The notes beneath the pieces are model-generated. The model saw only the letters and a program-made list of their open reading frames with translations, was not told the DNA's origin and did no database searches. A program made the position numbers and the translations under genes. 64,000 bases of DNA from Rhizobium sp. NFR07 (GTDB lineage Bacteria; Pseudomonadota; Alphaproteobacteria; Rhizobiales; Rhizobiaceae). Shown one piece after another: positions 37,602-45,569 of the stretch. How positions within the stretch are numbered: position 1 is the first letter of the stretch; each line of letters begins with the position of its first letter. Location: assembly GCF_900111905.1 (NCBI RefSeq), contig NZ_FOKM01000007.1, positions 62,001-126,000 of the forward strand, written 5' to 3'.

Positions 37602-38288
37602 ATGCGCGCCACCGTGATCCCTGCCCCCGAACCCGTGCTTCTCGACGTCATGGGCGAAACCGAACAGTTTCCGGTGCGCCGGGTCTATTGCGTCGGCCGC
37701 AACTATGCCGACCACGCGATCGAGATGGGGCACGATCCGTCGCGCGAGCCTCCCTTCTTCTTCCAGAAGAACGCCGACAACCTCTACCAGGGCGACAGTT
37801 TCCCCTATCCGCCGCTTTCGTCCTCCGTGCATTATGAGGTGGAAATGGTGATGGCGCTTTCTTCGGGCGGCGCCGACATTCCGGCCGAGGAGGCTTTATC
37901 CAAGGTTTATGGTTATGGTCTCGGCATCGATTTCACCCGCCGCGACCTGCAGGACCAGATGAAGAAGATGGGCCGTTCCTGGGAAGTGGCGAAGGCGTTC
38001 GAGAACTCGGCCCCCGTTTCCGCCCTCGTGCCTGCCGCGAAGATCGGCCATCCGCAGGACGGCGCGATCTGGCTCGACGTCAACGGCACCCGCAAGCAGG
38101 ACGGCAACCTGAACCAGATGATCTGGAAACTGCCGGAAATCATCGCCGAACTCTCAAAACTCTTCGTGCTCGCCCCGGGCGACGTGATCATGACCGGCAC
38201 GCCGGCCGGCGTCGGCCCGATCGTCAAGGGCGACAAGATCACCTGCGGCGTCGACGGCGTCGGTGAACTGTCCCTCACGGTGGTCTGA
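37602..38288 (+). CDS. Fumarylacetoacetate hydrolase-family protein
   Basis: A 228-residue FAH-fold hydrolase, the short single-domain type found in fumarylpyruvate hydrolase and 2-oxohept-3-enedioate hydratases. The segments VYCVGRNYADHAIEMGHDPSREPPFFFQK, YEVEMVMAL and FVLAPGDVIMTGTPAGVGP are characteristic, with the metal-binding Glu in the second. TTGAGGATACCC precedes ATG 37602. It may act on a ring-cleavage product, since aromatic genes are absent nearby. It is upstream of the gamma carbonic anhydrase gene by 24 bases. Confidence 0.9.
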   Translation: MRATVIPAPEPVLLDVMGETEQFPVRRVYCVGRNYADHAIEMGHDPSREPPFFFQKNADNLYQGDSFPYPPLSSSVHYEVEMVMALSSGGADIPAEEALSKVYGYGLGIDFTRRDLQDQMKKMGRSWEVAKAFENSAPVSALVPAAKIGHPQDGAIWLDVNGTRKQDGNLNQMIWKLPEIIAELSKLFVLAPGDVIMTGTPAGVGPIVKGDKITCGVDGVGELSLTVV

Positions 38289-38312
38289 AACGAAAAGGCA
38301 GGGAGATACCGG

Positions 38313-38840
38313 ATGCCGATCTACGCTCTTGGAGAATTCGCGCCGACACTCCCTGCACCCGATCGTTTCTGGGTGGCGCCGGATGCCAATGTCATCGGCA
38401 AGGTCGAACTTGGCGAAGATGTCGGCATCTGGTTCGGTGCGACACTGCGCGGTGACAACGAGCCGATTACTGTCGGTGCGCGCTCCAATGTTCAGGAAGG
38501 CGTGATGATCCACACCGATCCCGCCTTTCCGGTCACGATCGGCTCGGACTGCACCATCGGGCATCACGCGATCATCCATGGCTGCGTGATCGGCGACAAT
38601 TCGCTGATCGGCATGGGCGCGACGATACTGAACGGCGCGAAGATCGGCAAAAACTGCCTCGTCGGCGCCAATGCGCTCATCACCGAAGGCAAGGAATTTC
38701 CGGATAACTCGCTGATCGTCGGATCGCCGGCAAAGGCGATCCGCGTGCTGGACGACGAAGCCGCGACAAAGCTTACCGCGTCGGCAGCCCGCTATGTCGA
38801 GAACTGGAAGCGGTTTTCCCGCGACCTGAAAGAAATCTGA
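38313..38840 (+). CDS. Gamma-class carbonic anhydrase-like protein
   Basis: A 175-residue left-handed beta-helix protein of the gamma carbonic anhydrase/PaaY type. The hexapeptide repeats run from VIGKVELGEDVGIWFGATLRGD to IGMGATILNGAKIGKNCLVGA, and the metal-binding His residues are in IHTD and GHHAIIHG. Homologues act as carbonic anhydrases or thioesterase-like accessory proteins. GGGAGATACCGG precedes the ATG. It is followed directly by zur on the other strand, with stops touching. Confidence 0.92.
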   Translation: MPIYALGEFAPTLPAPDRFWVAPDANVIGKVELGEDVGIWFGATLRGDNEPITVGARSNVQEGVMIHTDPAFPVTIGSDCTIGHHAIIHGCVIGDNSLIGMGATILNGAKIGKNCLVGANALITEGKEFPDNSLIVGSPAKAIRVLDDEAATKLTASAARYVENWKRFSRDLKEI

Positions 38841-39269
38841 TCAGGCCGCGCATTTCTCGCAGACACCGCGGATCTCGATCGTCGTCTTTGACGGCTTGAA
38901 GCCCTTGCCATTGGCCCAGTCGTTCAGAAGATGATCGACTGCATGGTCGTGGAATTCCAGGACCTGATTACAGCTTTCGCAAATCGCGAAGGCGACCGTC
39001 CCATGGCCGTGGCCATGTCCAGCGCCGCAGCATTCGCTTTCCCGGTGGGCGCAGGCGACGAAAGCATTGAGGCTCTCCAGCCGGTGGACCATGCCGAACT
39101 CGGTGAGCTTGTCGAGCGCCCGATAGACCTGCAGCGGCGCGCGAAATCCGTGGTCGCGCAGCTTGTCGAGGATCGTATAGGCGCTCATCGGTCCTTCGGC
39201 GCGGTTCAGCGCGTCGAAGACGAGAGCCTGGTTCTTGGTCAGGGCCGGATTGACGATCGGTGCGTTCAT
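38841..39269 (-). CDS. zur: Zinc uptake regulator Zur (Fur family)
   Basis: A 142-residue Fur-family repressor that binds DNA when zinc is loaded. The N-terminal winged helix has ALNRAEGPMSAYTILDKLRDHGFRAPLQVYRALDKL. The structural zinc site uses CESC (97-100) and CEKC (137-140), and a His-rich loop (CCGAGHGHGHG) precedes it. It is the last gene of znuC-znuB-zur, overlapping znuB by four bases (ATGA). Two palindromes between znuC and znuA are its likely operators. GAGTGCGAGG precedes the ATG. Confidence 0.95.
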   Translation of the reverse strand: MNAPIVNPALTKNQALVFDALNRAEGPMSAYTILDKLRDHGFRAPLQVYRALDKLTEFGMVHRLESLNAFVACAHRESECCGAGHGHGHGTVAFAICESCNQVLEFHDHAVDHLLNDWANGKGFKPSKTTIEIRGVCEKCAA

Positions 39270-40093
39270 CCTCGCACTCCCTTATTGGCTGCCCGCTCGA
39301 CGGTATTGCGGCCGAAAGCGGGGACTAGACTTACGATGAAAAGTAGGAGTGCGGCGACCACAATGGAAGGGCCGGACGGCGTATCATAGGTGAGAGAACC
39401 GAAAAGACCGCCGATTACCGCCAGCGCGCCGATGAGCGAAGCGAAGACCGCCATCCATTCAGGGCTTGCTGAAAAGCGTCGGGCGGTGGCCGCCGGGATG
39501 ATCAGCAGCGAGGTAATCAGCATGATGCCGACGATCTTCATGGCAATGGCGATGACCAAAGCCATCAGCAGCATGAAGAAAAGCCGTGCCTGCGCCGGCT
39601 TCATGCCCTCGGCCTCCGCCACGTCCTCGCTGACAGTAGAGGCGATCAGCGGCCGCCAGAGGAAAGCCATGGCCGCGACGACCAGCGCACCGCCGCCCCA
39701 AATCAGCGCGATATCCGACGGCGTGACCGCCAAGATGTCCCCGAACAGGAAGGCGATGAGGTCGATGCGGACCCAGGTCATGAAGGCGACCAGCACGAGG
39801 CCGATTGCGAGCGCGGAATGGGACAGAATGCCGAGCAGCGCGTCGGCCGACAGCGATTGACGCCGCTGCAGCAGAAGCAGCAGGCCGGAGACGAGAACGG
39901 CGACGCCGAAGACCGACAGAAGCAGGTTGACCTCGAAGAACAGCGACAGTGCCACGCCGAGCAGTGCCGAATGGGCCATCGTATCGCCGAAATAGGCCAT
40001 GCGGCGCCAGACGACGAAACAGCCGAGCGGACCGGCCGTCAGCGCGACACCGATACCGGCGATGAGCGCGCGGATAAAGAAGTCGTCAAGCAT
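39266..40093 (-). CDS. znuB: Zinc ABC transporter permease ZnuB
   Basis: A 275-residue inner-membrane permease of the ABC-3 family with about eight helices. The opening MLDDFFIRALIAGIGVALTAGPLGCFVVWRRMAYFGDT is typical of ZnuB and metal permeases. It pairs with ZnuC to move zinc delivered by ZnuA. ATG 40093 is preferred; 40108 would add five residues. It overlaps znuC by eight bases, and zur overlaps its stop. Confidence 0.95.
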   Translation of the reverse strand: MLDDFFIRALIAGIGVALTAGPLGCFVVWRRMAYFGDTMAHSALLGVALSLFFEVNLLLSVFGVAVLVSGLLLLLQRRQSLSADALLGILSHSALAIGLVLVAFMTWVRIDLIAFLFGDILAVTPSDIALIWGGGALVVAAMAFLWRPLIASTVSEDVAEAEGMKPAQARLFFMLLMALVIAIAMKIVGIMLITSLLIIPAATARRFSASPEWMAVFASLIGALAVIGGLFGSLTYDTPSGPSIVVAALLLFIVSLVPAFGRNTVERAANKGVRG

Positions 40094-41072
40094 GGCGGCC
40101 GCCCCCATTGTTCGGGGTTACATCATGATGGTGATGGGCGTGGTCGTTGTGTTCATGCTCATGGTGATGATCATGAGCTCCATGGTCATGGTCGTGAGCA
40201 CCGTGATCGTGGTCATGGTCGTGAGCACCGTGATCGTGGTCATGGTGATGCCCGTCCTCGGGATGGCAGTGATCGGTGATCGAACCGTCCGAGTGACGGA
40301 CACGGCCATCCGGCAAATGCGTATGATCGTGGTGGTGGTTATAGACCGCCAGAGACCGAGCATTGCCGCCGAAGAGTTTCACATAATCCGAGCTCTGGCT
40401 GACCATTTCCGGCGTGCCACGGCAGCAGACATGGCCGTTGAGGCAGATCACGGTGTCCGTGCCGGCCATGACCATGTGAAGATCGTGCGAGATCATCAGG
40501 ATGCCGCAGCCGGTGGTGTTTCGGATCGTGCGGATGAGATCGTAAAGTGCCGCCTCGCCGGCGAAATCGACGCCCTGGACCGGTTCGTCGAGCACCATCA
40601 GGTCCGGTTCGCGGGCGATCGCACGGGCGAGCAGCGCGCGCTGGAACTCGCCGCCCGAGAGGTGGCGGACCTCAGAACCGGCGAGATGCGGGATGCCGGT
40701 TGCTTCCAGCGCGGCCATGATGTCAGGCTCTTTCAGCGGGCTCGTCAGCGTCATCAGGCGACGGACGGAAAGCGGCATGGTCCAGTCGATCGCAAGCTTC
40801 TGCGGCACGTAGCCGATGCGCAGATCGCGCTTGCGGGTGACGGACCCTTCGTCGGATTTCAGCACGCCGATCGCCATCTTGGCAGTCGTCGATTTGCCTG
40901 CGCCGTTCGGGCCGATCAGCGTCACGACCTCGCCGCGCGCAATCGAGAAATCGACACCGCGCACCAGCCAGCGGCTATCGCGCCGAACCCCGGCATTCGA
41001 CAGCGAGACAAGTGTTTCAGCGCTATGAGCCTGGTTTTTCGGGGCAGAGGCAGCCCGGCTGTTCATCAGCAT
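40086..41072 (-). CDS. znuC: Zinc ABC transporter ATP-binding protein ZnuC with long His-rich tail
   Basis: A 328-residue ATPase. The nucleotide-binding domain has Walker A GPNGAGKST, signature LSGGEFQRALLARAI and Walker B LMVLDEPVQG, with DLHMVM after the H-loop. The C-terminal part from about residue 265 is a His/Asp tail made of HDHDHGAHD-like units, absent from many ZnuC proteins, which may hold or hand over zinc. The DNA for the tail is a tandem repeat. It starts a three-gene unit (znuC-znuB-zur) read divergently from znuA. ATG 41066 is a second possible start. Confidence 0.94.
   Translation of the reverse strand: MLMNSRAASAPKNQAHSAETLVSLSNAGVRRDSRWLVRGVDFSIARGEVVTLIGPNGAGKSTTAKMAIGVLKSDEGSVTRKRDLRIGYVPQKLAIDWTMPLSVRRLMTLTSPLKEPDIMAALEATGIPHLAGSEVRHLSGGEFQRALLARAIAREPDLMVLDEPVQGVDFAGEAALYDLIRTIRNTTGCGILMISHDLHMVMAGTDTVICLNGHVCCRGTPEMVSQSSDYVKLFGGNARSLAVYNHHHDHTHLPDGRVRHSDGSITDHCHPEDGHHHDHDHGAHDHDHDHGAHDHDHGAHDHHHEHEHNDHAHHHHDVTPNNGGGRHA
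40184..40237 (+). repeat. Tandem repeat in znuC encoding the His/Asp tail
   Basis: Two identical 27-base units occupy 40184-40210 and 40211-40237, and a partial third follows from 40238. On the coding strand each unit encodes nine residues (HDHDHGAHD type). Imperfect copies lie to the left (40140-40183). The in-frame unit length means copy-number changes would lengthen or shorten the tail without breaking the gene. Confidence 0.93.
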
Positions 41073-41110
41073 GATCGACGAATTTTCCTGTTGTCACCCG
41101 TCATGGCACA

Positions 41111-41125
41111 CGTTATAGCATAACG
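41111..41125. promoter_or_regulatory. Zur-type operator, site 1
   Basis: CGTTATAGCATAACG is a perfect inverted repeat (6-bp arms, 3-base centre) between the divergent znuC and znuA genes. It resembles alphaproteobacterial Zur sites (TGTTAT and ATAACA halves). It lies 39 bases before the znuC start. Confidence 0.75.
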
Positions 41126-41131
41126 CAATTG

Positions 41132-41148
41132 ATGTAATAACATTACGT
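41132..41148. promoter_or_regulatory. Zur-type operator, site 2
   Basis: ATGTAATAACATTACGT is an inverted repeat with one mismatch (ATGTAAT / ATTACGT around AAC), six bases after site 1 and 22 bases before the znuA start. Two adjacent sites would let Zur control both divergent transcripts. Confidence 0.65.
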
Positions 41149-41170
41149 CAGCAAACAAGGAAGCCTGCCT

Positions 41171-42148
41171 ATGAAACTTGCCGCCACCCTCCTCCTCTCC
41201 TCGGCCGCCATGATTGCCGCGCCGAGCGCCCACGCAGCAGCGCCTGACGTCGTCGTCTCGATCAAACCGATCCACTCGCTGGTCGCCTCGATCATGAAGG
41301 GCGTCGGCGAGCCGAAGCTGATCGTCGAGGGCGCCGCTTCGCCCCATACCTACAATATGCGGCCCTCGAATGCGGCGGCGCTGCAGAATGCCGACCTGAT
41401 CTTCTGGGTCGGTCACGGCATGGAAGCATTTCTGGAAAAACCGCTGGAATCGCTGGGATCGAAGGCCACGGTCGTGACGCTTGAAGAGACGCCCGGTCTG
41501 ACGAAGTACAAGTTCCGCGAAGGCGGCGTCTTTGAGCCGGAGGCTGAAGAAGAAGGTCATGACCACGGGCACGGCCATGATCATGCAGCCGAAGCGGGCG
41601 GCGATCACGATGATGGCGACCATGATCATGAGGGCAACGACGTCCATCTCTGGCTCGATCCGATGAATGCCAAGGTATTTGCGACCGAGATCGAAAAGCA
41701 GCTGGCCCAAGCGGATGCCGAGCATGCGGCGACCTACCAGAAGAACGCCGCGGACCTGATCAAGCGTATCGACGCGCTGGATGCCGAGATCAAGGAAACG
41801 GTGTCACCAATCAAGGACAAGCCGTTCATCGTCTTCCACGACGCCTATCAGTATTTCGAGCATCGCTACGGTGTGAAGGTTGCCGGCTCGATCACCGTCA
41901 GCCCGGAAACCATGCCGGGTGCCGAGCGGATCAAGGAAATTCACCAGAAGGTCGAGGATCTCGGCGCGACCTGCGTCTTCGCCGAGCCGCAATTCGAACC
42001 GAAGCTGGTGAAGGTGGTGACGGAAGGAAGCAAGGCGCGTTCGGGCGTTCTCGATCCGGAAGCCGGCGCCCTGACGGAAGGTCCCGATCTCTATTTCGAC
42101 ATGATGCGGGCGATCTCGACGTCTCTCAAGACCTGCCTGTCTCAATGA
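41171..42148 (+). CDS. znuA: Zinc ABC transporter substrate-binding protein ZnuA
   Basis: A 325-residue periplasmic protein with a signal peptide (MKLAATLLLSSAAMIAAPSAHAA). Zinc ligands include H59 in GAASPHTYNMRP and the conserved His and Asp of later segments (HLWLDP, VFHDAYQYFEH). A His/Asp/Glu-rich loop lies at about 125-155 (EAEEEGHDHGHGHDH), the usual ZnuA metal-gathering loop. AGGAAG lies seven bases before the ATG. It is divergent from znuC-znuB-zur and followed by a strong terminator. Confidence 0.96.
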   Translation: MKLAATLLLSSAAMIAAPSAHAAAPDVVVSIKPIHSLVASIMKGVGEPKLIVEGAASPHTYNMRPSNAAALQNADLIFWVGHGMEAFLEKPLESLGSKATVVTLEETPGLTKYKFREGGVFEPEAEEEGHDHGHGHDHAAEAGGDHDDGDHDHEGNDVHLWLDPMNAKVFATEIEKQLAQADAEHAATYQKNAADLIKRIDALDAEIKETVSPIKDKPFIVFHDAYQYFEHRYGVKVAGSITVSPETMPGAERIKEIHQKVEDLGATCVFAEPQFEPKLVKVVTEGSKARSGVLDPEAGALTEGPDLYFDMMRAISTSLKTCLSQ

Positions 42149-42205
42149 GGCAGAACGGGAAAGGCTGAAGGCGGAACAACCTCACGGCCATTCCCGATGC
42201 AGCGG

Positions 42206-42242
42206 GCCGGCGGGTGTACAGGACACCCGCCGGCTTTTTTTG
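42206..42242. terminator. Terminator after znuA
   Basis: GCCGGCGGGTGT and the partner arm ending ACACCCGCCGGC form a perfect 12-base stem with loop ACAG/G, followed by TTTTTTTG. It lies about 57 bases after the znuA stop; an RcnB-type gene converges on it. Confidence 0.9.
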
Positions 42243-42245
42243 TTT

Positions 42246-42602
42246 TTATCGGCCGGCAATGACGCTGGCGATGACGCCGCTGGCGATACCGACGAGCAGG
42301 AAGTCGTTATCGACCTTGACCCAATGCTGGCCACGCGGCGGAGCCGACAGGCGATAGCGGCGATAGTCGCGGACCTCTGCCATGCGGCGGCGCTCAGCGG
42401 CACTCATGCGATGGCCCTTCGACCAGCGCTGCTTGTGAACGACGACCTTCTTGTTGACGATGACGCGCTTATCCACGCGCTTGTCGACATGCTTTTCCAC
42501 ATGACGGCTGCGGTCATGGCGCCAGTCCTGCGCCTGGGCGGTGGTTGCGATCGGGCCAGCCAGAACGGTGGCGGCAACCAGAGCGATAACGAACTTCTTC
42601 AT
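42246..42602 (-). CDS. RcnB-family periplasmic protein
   Basis: A 118-residue protein with a signal peptide (MKKFVIALVAATVLAGPIATTAQA) and a basic His/Arg-rich mature part (DWRHDRSRHVEKHVDKRVDKR), ending with a hydrophobic stretch (FLLVGIASGVIASVIAGR). This matches RcnB-family proteins, small periplasmic proteins linked to nickel/cobalt export in E. coli. GAGGAAACAG precedes ATG 42602. The 151 bases before it are A/T-rich and include no recognisable operator. Confidence 0.85.
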   Translation of the reverse strand: MKKFVIALVAATVLAGPIATTAQAQDWRHDRSRHVEKHVDKRVDKRVIVNKKVVVHKQRWSKGHRMSAAERRRMAEVRDYRRYRLSAPPRGQHWVKVDNDFLLVGIASGVIASVIAGR

Positions 42603-42753
42603 GGCTGTTTCCTCGTATTGAACACACCCCGAAATTAGGGCTCGCACGATGAACGCCATATGAATGCAAGATTAAATATGCGTAATGAAATTATGGACTT
42701 GCGTTAATCTCCTCGCAGAAAAAATTAATAATTTAGCAAGTCTTGAAGTTCAC

Positions 42754-44370
42754 CTATGAGGGATTCGCCTCATAGGTGAACCGGCTGAAATCGGCATGCT
42801 TCGCCCGCCCTGACGTGTCGAAGGCGAACATGCCGACAAAGGCGCCGGTAAAGGATGCATGCTCGCCACGACCGCCCTCGTCGGAGATAACACCGGCATC
42901 GAGAACAGGCCCGATCGCTTCCCAGTCATTGGATCCGCCGGATCTCCAATAGAATTGCAGATCGTTGTCCATGACATCCATCGCAAGCTCCACCGGACCG
43001 TCGGGAACAGCAACGCCGCTCCCCGCCGGAAAGACCATGCGGGAATTCGGAAAGTCGCCGGGGCAGGAGAAGATCGTCACCACGCGACCGAGCTTTTCAT
43101 GCAGCGTCACGACCAGGGCGTGGAACTTGTGGCGATTATAATAGTGGGTCAGGCCACAGGCCTGCTGGTAGGTGTCGGGATCGAATGTCTCCACCGCCGT
43201 CTCGGCGCGGAACCTGTGATGCTCCTGCCGACGGGCGACGAGAGACTGTTCGAACCACGAGCCGATGCTTTCCCGGCCGATCAGGCGCAGATAGCCCGGA
43301 CGATCAGTGACGCTGAAGATGCGCTGCGGCTCGGGCGTGCGTAGCCATTGGAAATCGGCAGGAAGCGTCTTGCCGTCGAAGCGATAGTCGATCCGTGCTG
43401 GCTGAGCGATAGTCTCAACATCTGCTGGAGCCGGTACATCGACATCCGGCACCACACCGCCCTGGGCGAGATAGAGCCAGTCGTCCTGCCAGACGCATTT
43501 CTGCAAGCCCGTCTCGCGGCCGAGCGGCGAGCGGCGATGGGGCGCGAGCGGCCGGCTGCAGAGATGGGTGTGATAGAACTGACCGTCCGGCGTTTCCACA
43601 TACTGCCCGTGACCGGAACGTTGAAGCACCGCATCGGGCGCGTCCTTCGAGGTGATGAGATGGGTGTTGGGGTGAAGCTCGTAAGGGCCTTCGATCGTCC
43701 GCGACCGCGCCATCGTCACCGCATGGTTATAGCCCGTGCCGCCTTCGGCCGTCGTAAGGTAGTACCAGCCGTTGCGCTGGAAGAGATGCGGCGCCTCGAC
43801 GAGTCCGAGCGGGCTTCCGGGGAAGATGTTGGTGATCGGGCCTTTCAGCGCCCTCGCCTCTGCATCCCATTCCTGCAGCAGGATGCCGTCGAAGGCCGGA
43901 TGCTTCGGTGCGCCGCCATAGCTTTCCGTGCGGTGGTTCCACTGCATGTTGACGAACCATTTGCGACCGTCTTCGTCATGAAACAGCGACGGGTCGAAGC
44001 CGGAAGAATTCACATAGACCGGATCGGACCACTCCCCTTCGATCGTCGGCGAGGTGACGATGTAATTGTGCGCATCCTTGAAATTGCCGTCGAGCCGTTT
44101 GACGTCGGTATAGACCAGCCAGAACAGGCCGTCGGCATAGGAGAGGCATGGCGCCCAGACGCCGCAGCTATCCGGGTTGCCGCGCATGTCGAGTTGCGCG
44201 GCTCGCTCCAGGGGACGCCTCACCAGCGTCCAGTTCACCAGATCGCGAGAGTGATGGATCTGCACGCCCGGATACCATTCGAACGTGGAGGTCGCGATAT
44301 AGTAATCATCACCGACACGGCAGATGGATGGATCGGCGTTGAAGCCCGGCAGAATGGGGTTGCGGATCAT
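42754..44370 (-). CDS. xynB: GH43 beta-xylosidase/arabinosidase-type glycoside hydrolase
   Basis: A 538-residue GH43 enzyme with the catalytic five-bladed propeller and a C-terminal concanavalin-like beta-xylosidase domain. The catalytic base Asp is in ILPGFNADPSICRV, the pKa-modulating Asp in SSGFDPSLF, and the acid Glu in GLVEAPHLF. The full length and C-terminal domain (EHHRFRAETAVETFDPDTYQQ) fit beta-xylosidases of the XynB type, although GH43 includes arabinofuranosidases. No signal peptide, so cytoplasmic. GGGAGGAG precedes ATG 44370. It is separated from the operon upstream by a terminator and a palindrome. Confidence 0.92.
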   Translation of the reverse strand: MIRNPILPGFNADPSICRVGDDYYIATSTFEWYPGVQIHHSRDLVNWTLVRRPLERAAQLDMRGNPDSCGVWAPCLSYADGLFWLVYTDVKRLDGNFKDAHNYIVTSPTIEGEWSDPVYVNSSGFDPSLFHDEDGRKWFVNMQWNHRTESYGGAPKHPAFDGILLQEWDAEARALKGPITNIFPGSPLGLVEAPHLFQRNGWYYLTTAEGGTGYNHAVTMARSRTIEGPYELHPNTHLITSKDAPDAVLQRSGHGQYVETPDGQFYHTHLCSRPLAPHRRSPLGRETGLQKCVWQDDWLYLAQGGVVPDVDVPAPADVETIAQPARIDYRFDGKTLPADFQWLRTPEPQRIFSVTDRPGYLRLIGRESIGSWFEQSLVARRQEHHRFRAETAVETFDPDTYQQACGLTHYYNRHKFHALVVTLHEKLGRVVTIFSCPGDFPNSRMVFPAGSGVAVPDGPVELAMDVMDNDLQFYWRSGGSNDWEAIGPVLDAGVISDEGGRGEHASFTGAFVGMFAFDTSGRAKHADFSRFTYEANPS

Positions 44371-44381
44371 GTAACTCCTCC

Positions 44382-44399
44382 CTGAGGTACGTAACTCAG
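44382..44399. promoter_or_regulatory. 18-bp palindrome just before the GH43 gene
   Basis: CTGAGGTACGTAACTCAG has 8 of 9 bases paired as an inverted repeat and lies 12 bases before the GH43 start. It is next to but distinct from the aldo-keto reductase terminator. It could be an operator or an RNA hairpin at the ribosome binding site. Confidence 0.45.
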
Positions 44400-44405
44400 A
44401 CATAT

Positions 44406-44436
44406 AAAGAAAAATGCCCGACGGGAAGCCGCCGGG
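44406..44436 (-). terminator. Terminator after the aldo-keto reductase gene
   Basis: On the minus strand CCCGGCGG, loop CTTC and CCGTCGGG (one mismatch) are followed by CATTTTTCTTT. It would end the long sugar operon before the GH43 gene, which then needs its own promoter or read-through. Confidence 0.78.
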
Positions 44437-44449
44437 TTGAGGCCGTGGC

Positions 44450-45499
44450 TTATTTGTTGCGTGCAGGGCCTTGGCGCTCGGCGGACGCCGCCCAGATGTT
44501 GATGTCGGCCTCCTTGGCGTGGACATCGATCTCGGCCAGTTCCTCGGCGGTGAAATCACGCTTTTCCAGCGCCTTGACGCAATCCTCGACCTGCTCCGGC
44601 CGGCTGGCACCGATCAGCGCCGTCGTCACGCGGTCGCCGCGCAGCACCCAGGCGAGCGCCATCTGCGCCAGCGTCTGGCCGCGGCGTTCGGCGATGGCGT
44701 TGAGCGCCTGCAGGTTTCCGACATTCTTCTCGTTGAGGAAAGCGGGGCGCAGAGACTTGCCCTGTGCGGCGCGGCTGTCGTCCGGAATGCCGCCGAGATA
44801 TTTGGAGGTCAGCATGCCCTGCGCCAGCGGCGAGAAGACGATCGACCCGACGCCGAGATCTTCCAGCGTGTCCAGGAGGCCGTCTTCCTCGACCCAGCGA
44901 TTGATCATCGAATAGCTCGGCTGGTGGATCAGCACCGGCGTGCCGAGATCCTTCAGGATCGCCGCCGCCTCGCGCGTGCGCTTGGAATTGTACGAGGAGA
45001 TGCCGACATAGAGCGCCCTGCCCGACCGGACGATGTGATCGAGCGCGCCACAGGTCTCTTCCAGCGGCGTGTCCGGATCGAAGCGGTGCGAGTAGAAGAT
45101 ATCGACATAGTCGAGTCCCATGCGCTTCAGGCTCTGGTCGCAGGAAGCGATCAGGTATTTGCGGCTGCCCCAGTTGCCATAGGGACCGGCCCACATGTCG
45201 TAGCCCGCCTTGGACGAGATGATCATCTCGTCTCGCAGCCCGCCGAATTCTTCCTTCAGGATGCGGCCGAAAGCAGTCTCGGCGCTGCCCGGCTTGGGGC
45301 CGTAATTGTTGGCGAGGTCGAAATGGGTGATGCCGAGATCGAAGGCCTTGCGGCAGATATCGACCTTGCGCTGATGGGGCGTGTCGTCGCCGAAATTGTG
45401 CCAGAGGCCGAGCGAAATCGCCGGCAGCTTCAGGCCGGAACGGCCGCAGCGATTATAGGTCATGCTGTCGTAGCGGTTTTCCGCCGGGAACCAGGACAT
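44450..45499 (-). CDS. Aldo-keto reductase (YghZ-type)
   Basis: A 349-residue NADPH-dependent reductase of the YghZ/glyceraldehyde-3-phosphate reductase group. The substrate-binding Tyr is in HFDLANNYGPKPGSAETAFG, the catalytic His in FYSHRFDPDTPLEETCGAL, and the cofactor-binding segment is IGASRPEQVEDCVKAL. The K in SSKAGYDMW and D in THFDLANNYG complete the tetrad. GGAGGAATTTTC precedes ATG 45499. It is the last gene of the ABC/GH2 operon, after a hairpin. Confidence 0.93.
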   Translation of the reverse strand: MSWFPAENRYDSMTYNRCGRSGLKLPAISLGLWHNFGDDTPHQRKVDICRKAFDLGITHFDLANNYGPKPGSAETAFGRILKEEFGGLRDEMIISSKAGYDMWAGPYGNWGSRKYLIASCDQSLKRMGLDYVDIFYSHRFDPDTPLEETCGALDHIVRSGRALYVGISSYNSKRTREAAAILKDLGTPVLIHQPSYSMINRWVEEDGLLDTLEDLGVGSIVFSPLAQGMLTSKYLGGIPDDSRAAQGKSLRPAFLNEKNVGNLQALNAIAERRGQTLAQMALAWVLRGDRVTTALIGASRPEQVEDCVKALEKRDFTAEELAEIDVHAKEADINIWAASAERQGPARNK

Positions 45500-45524
45500 G
45501 ATGAAAATTCCTCCAAATAATATA

Positions 45525-45554
45525 CCCGGCGCCGAACCTCTCTTCAGCGCCGGG
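45525..45554 (-). repeat. Intercistronic hairpin before the aldo-keto reductase gene
   Basis: CCCGGCGC and GCGCCGGG form a perfect 8-bp stem with a 14-base loop, between the stop of the Gfo/Idh/MocA gene and the start at 45499. There is no U-run straight after it on the minus strand (GGGTATATTATTT), so it is more like a processing or stabilising hairpin than a terminator. Confidence 0.65.
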
Positions 45555-45569
45555 CGCATTCTTAGCGTC

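Noticed and set aside
40140..40260. Possible CRISPR-like array from regularly spaced repeats.
   Set aside because: The 27-base units are contiguous, without spacers, and in frame with znuC, where they encode the His/Asp tail.
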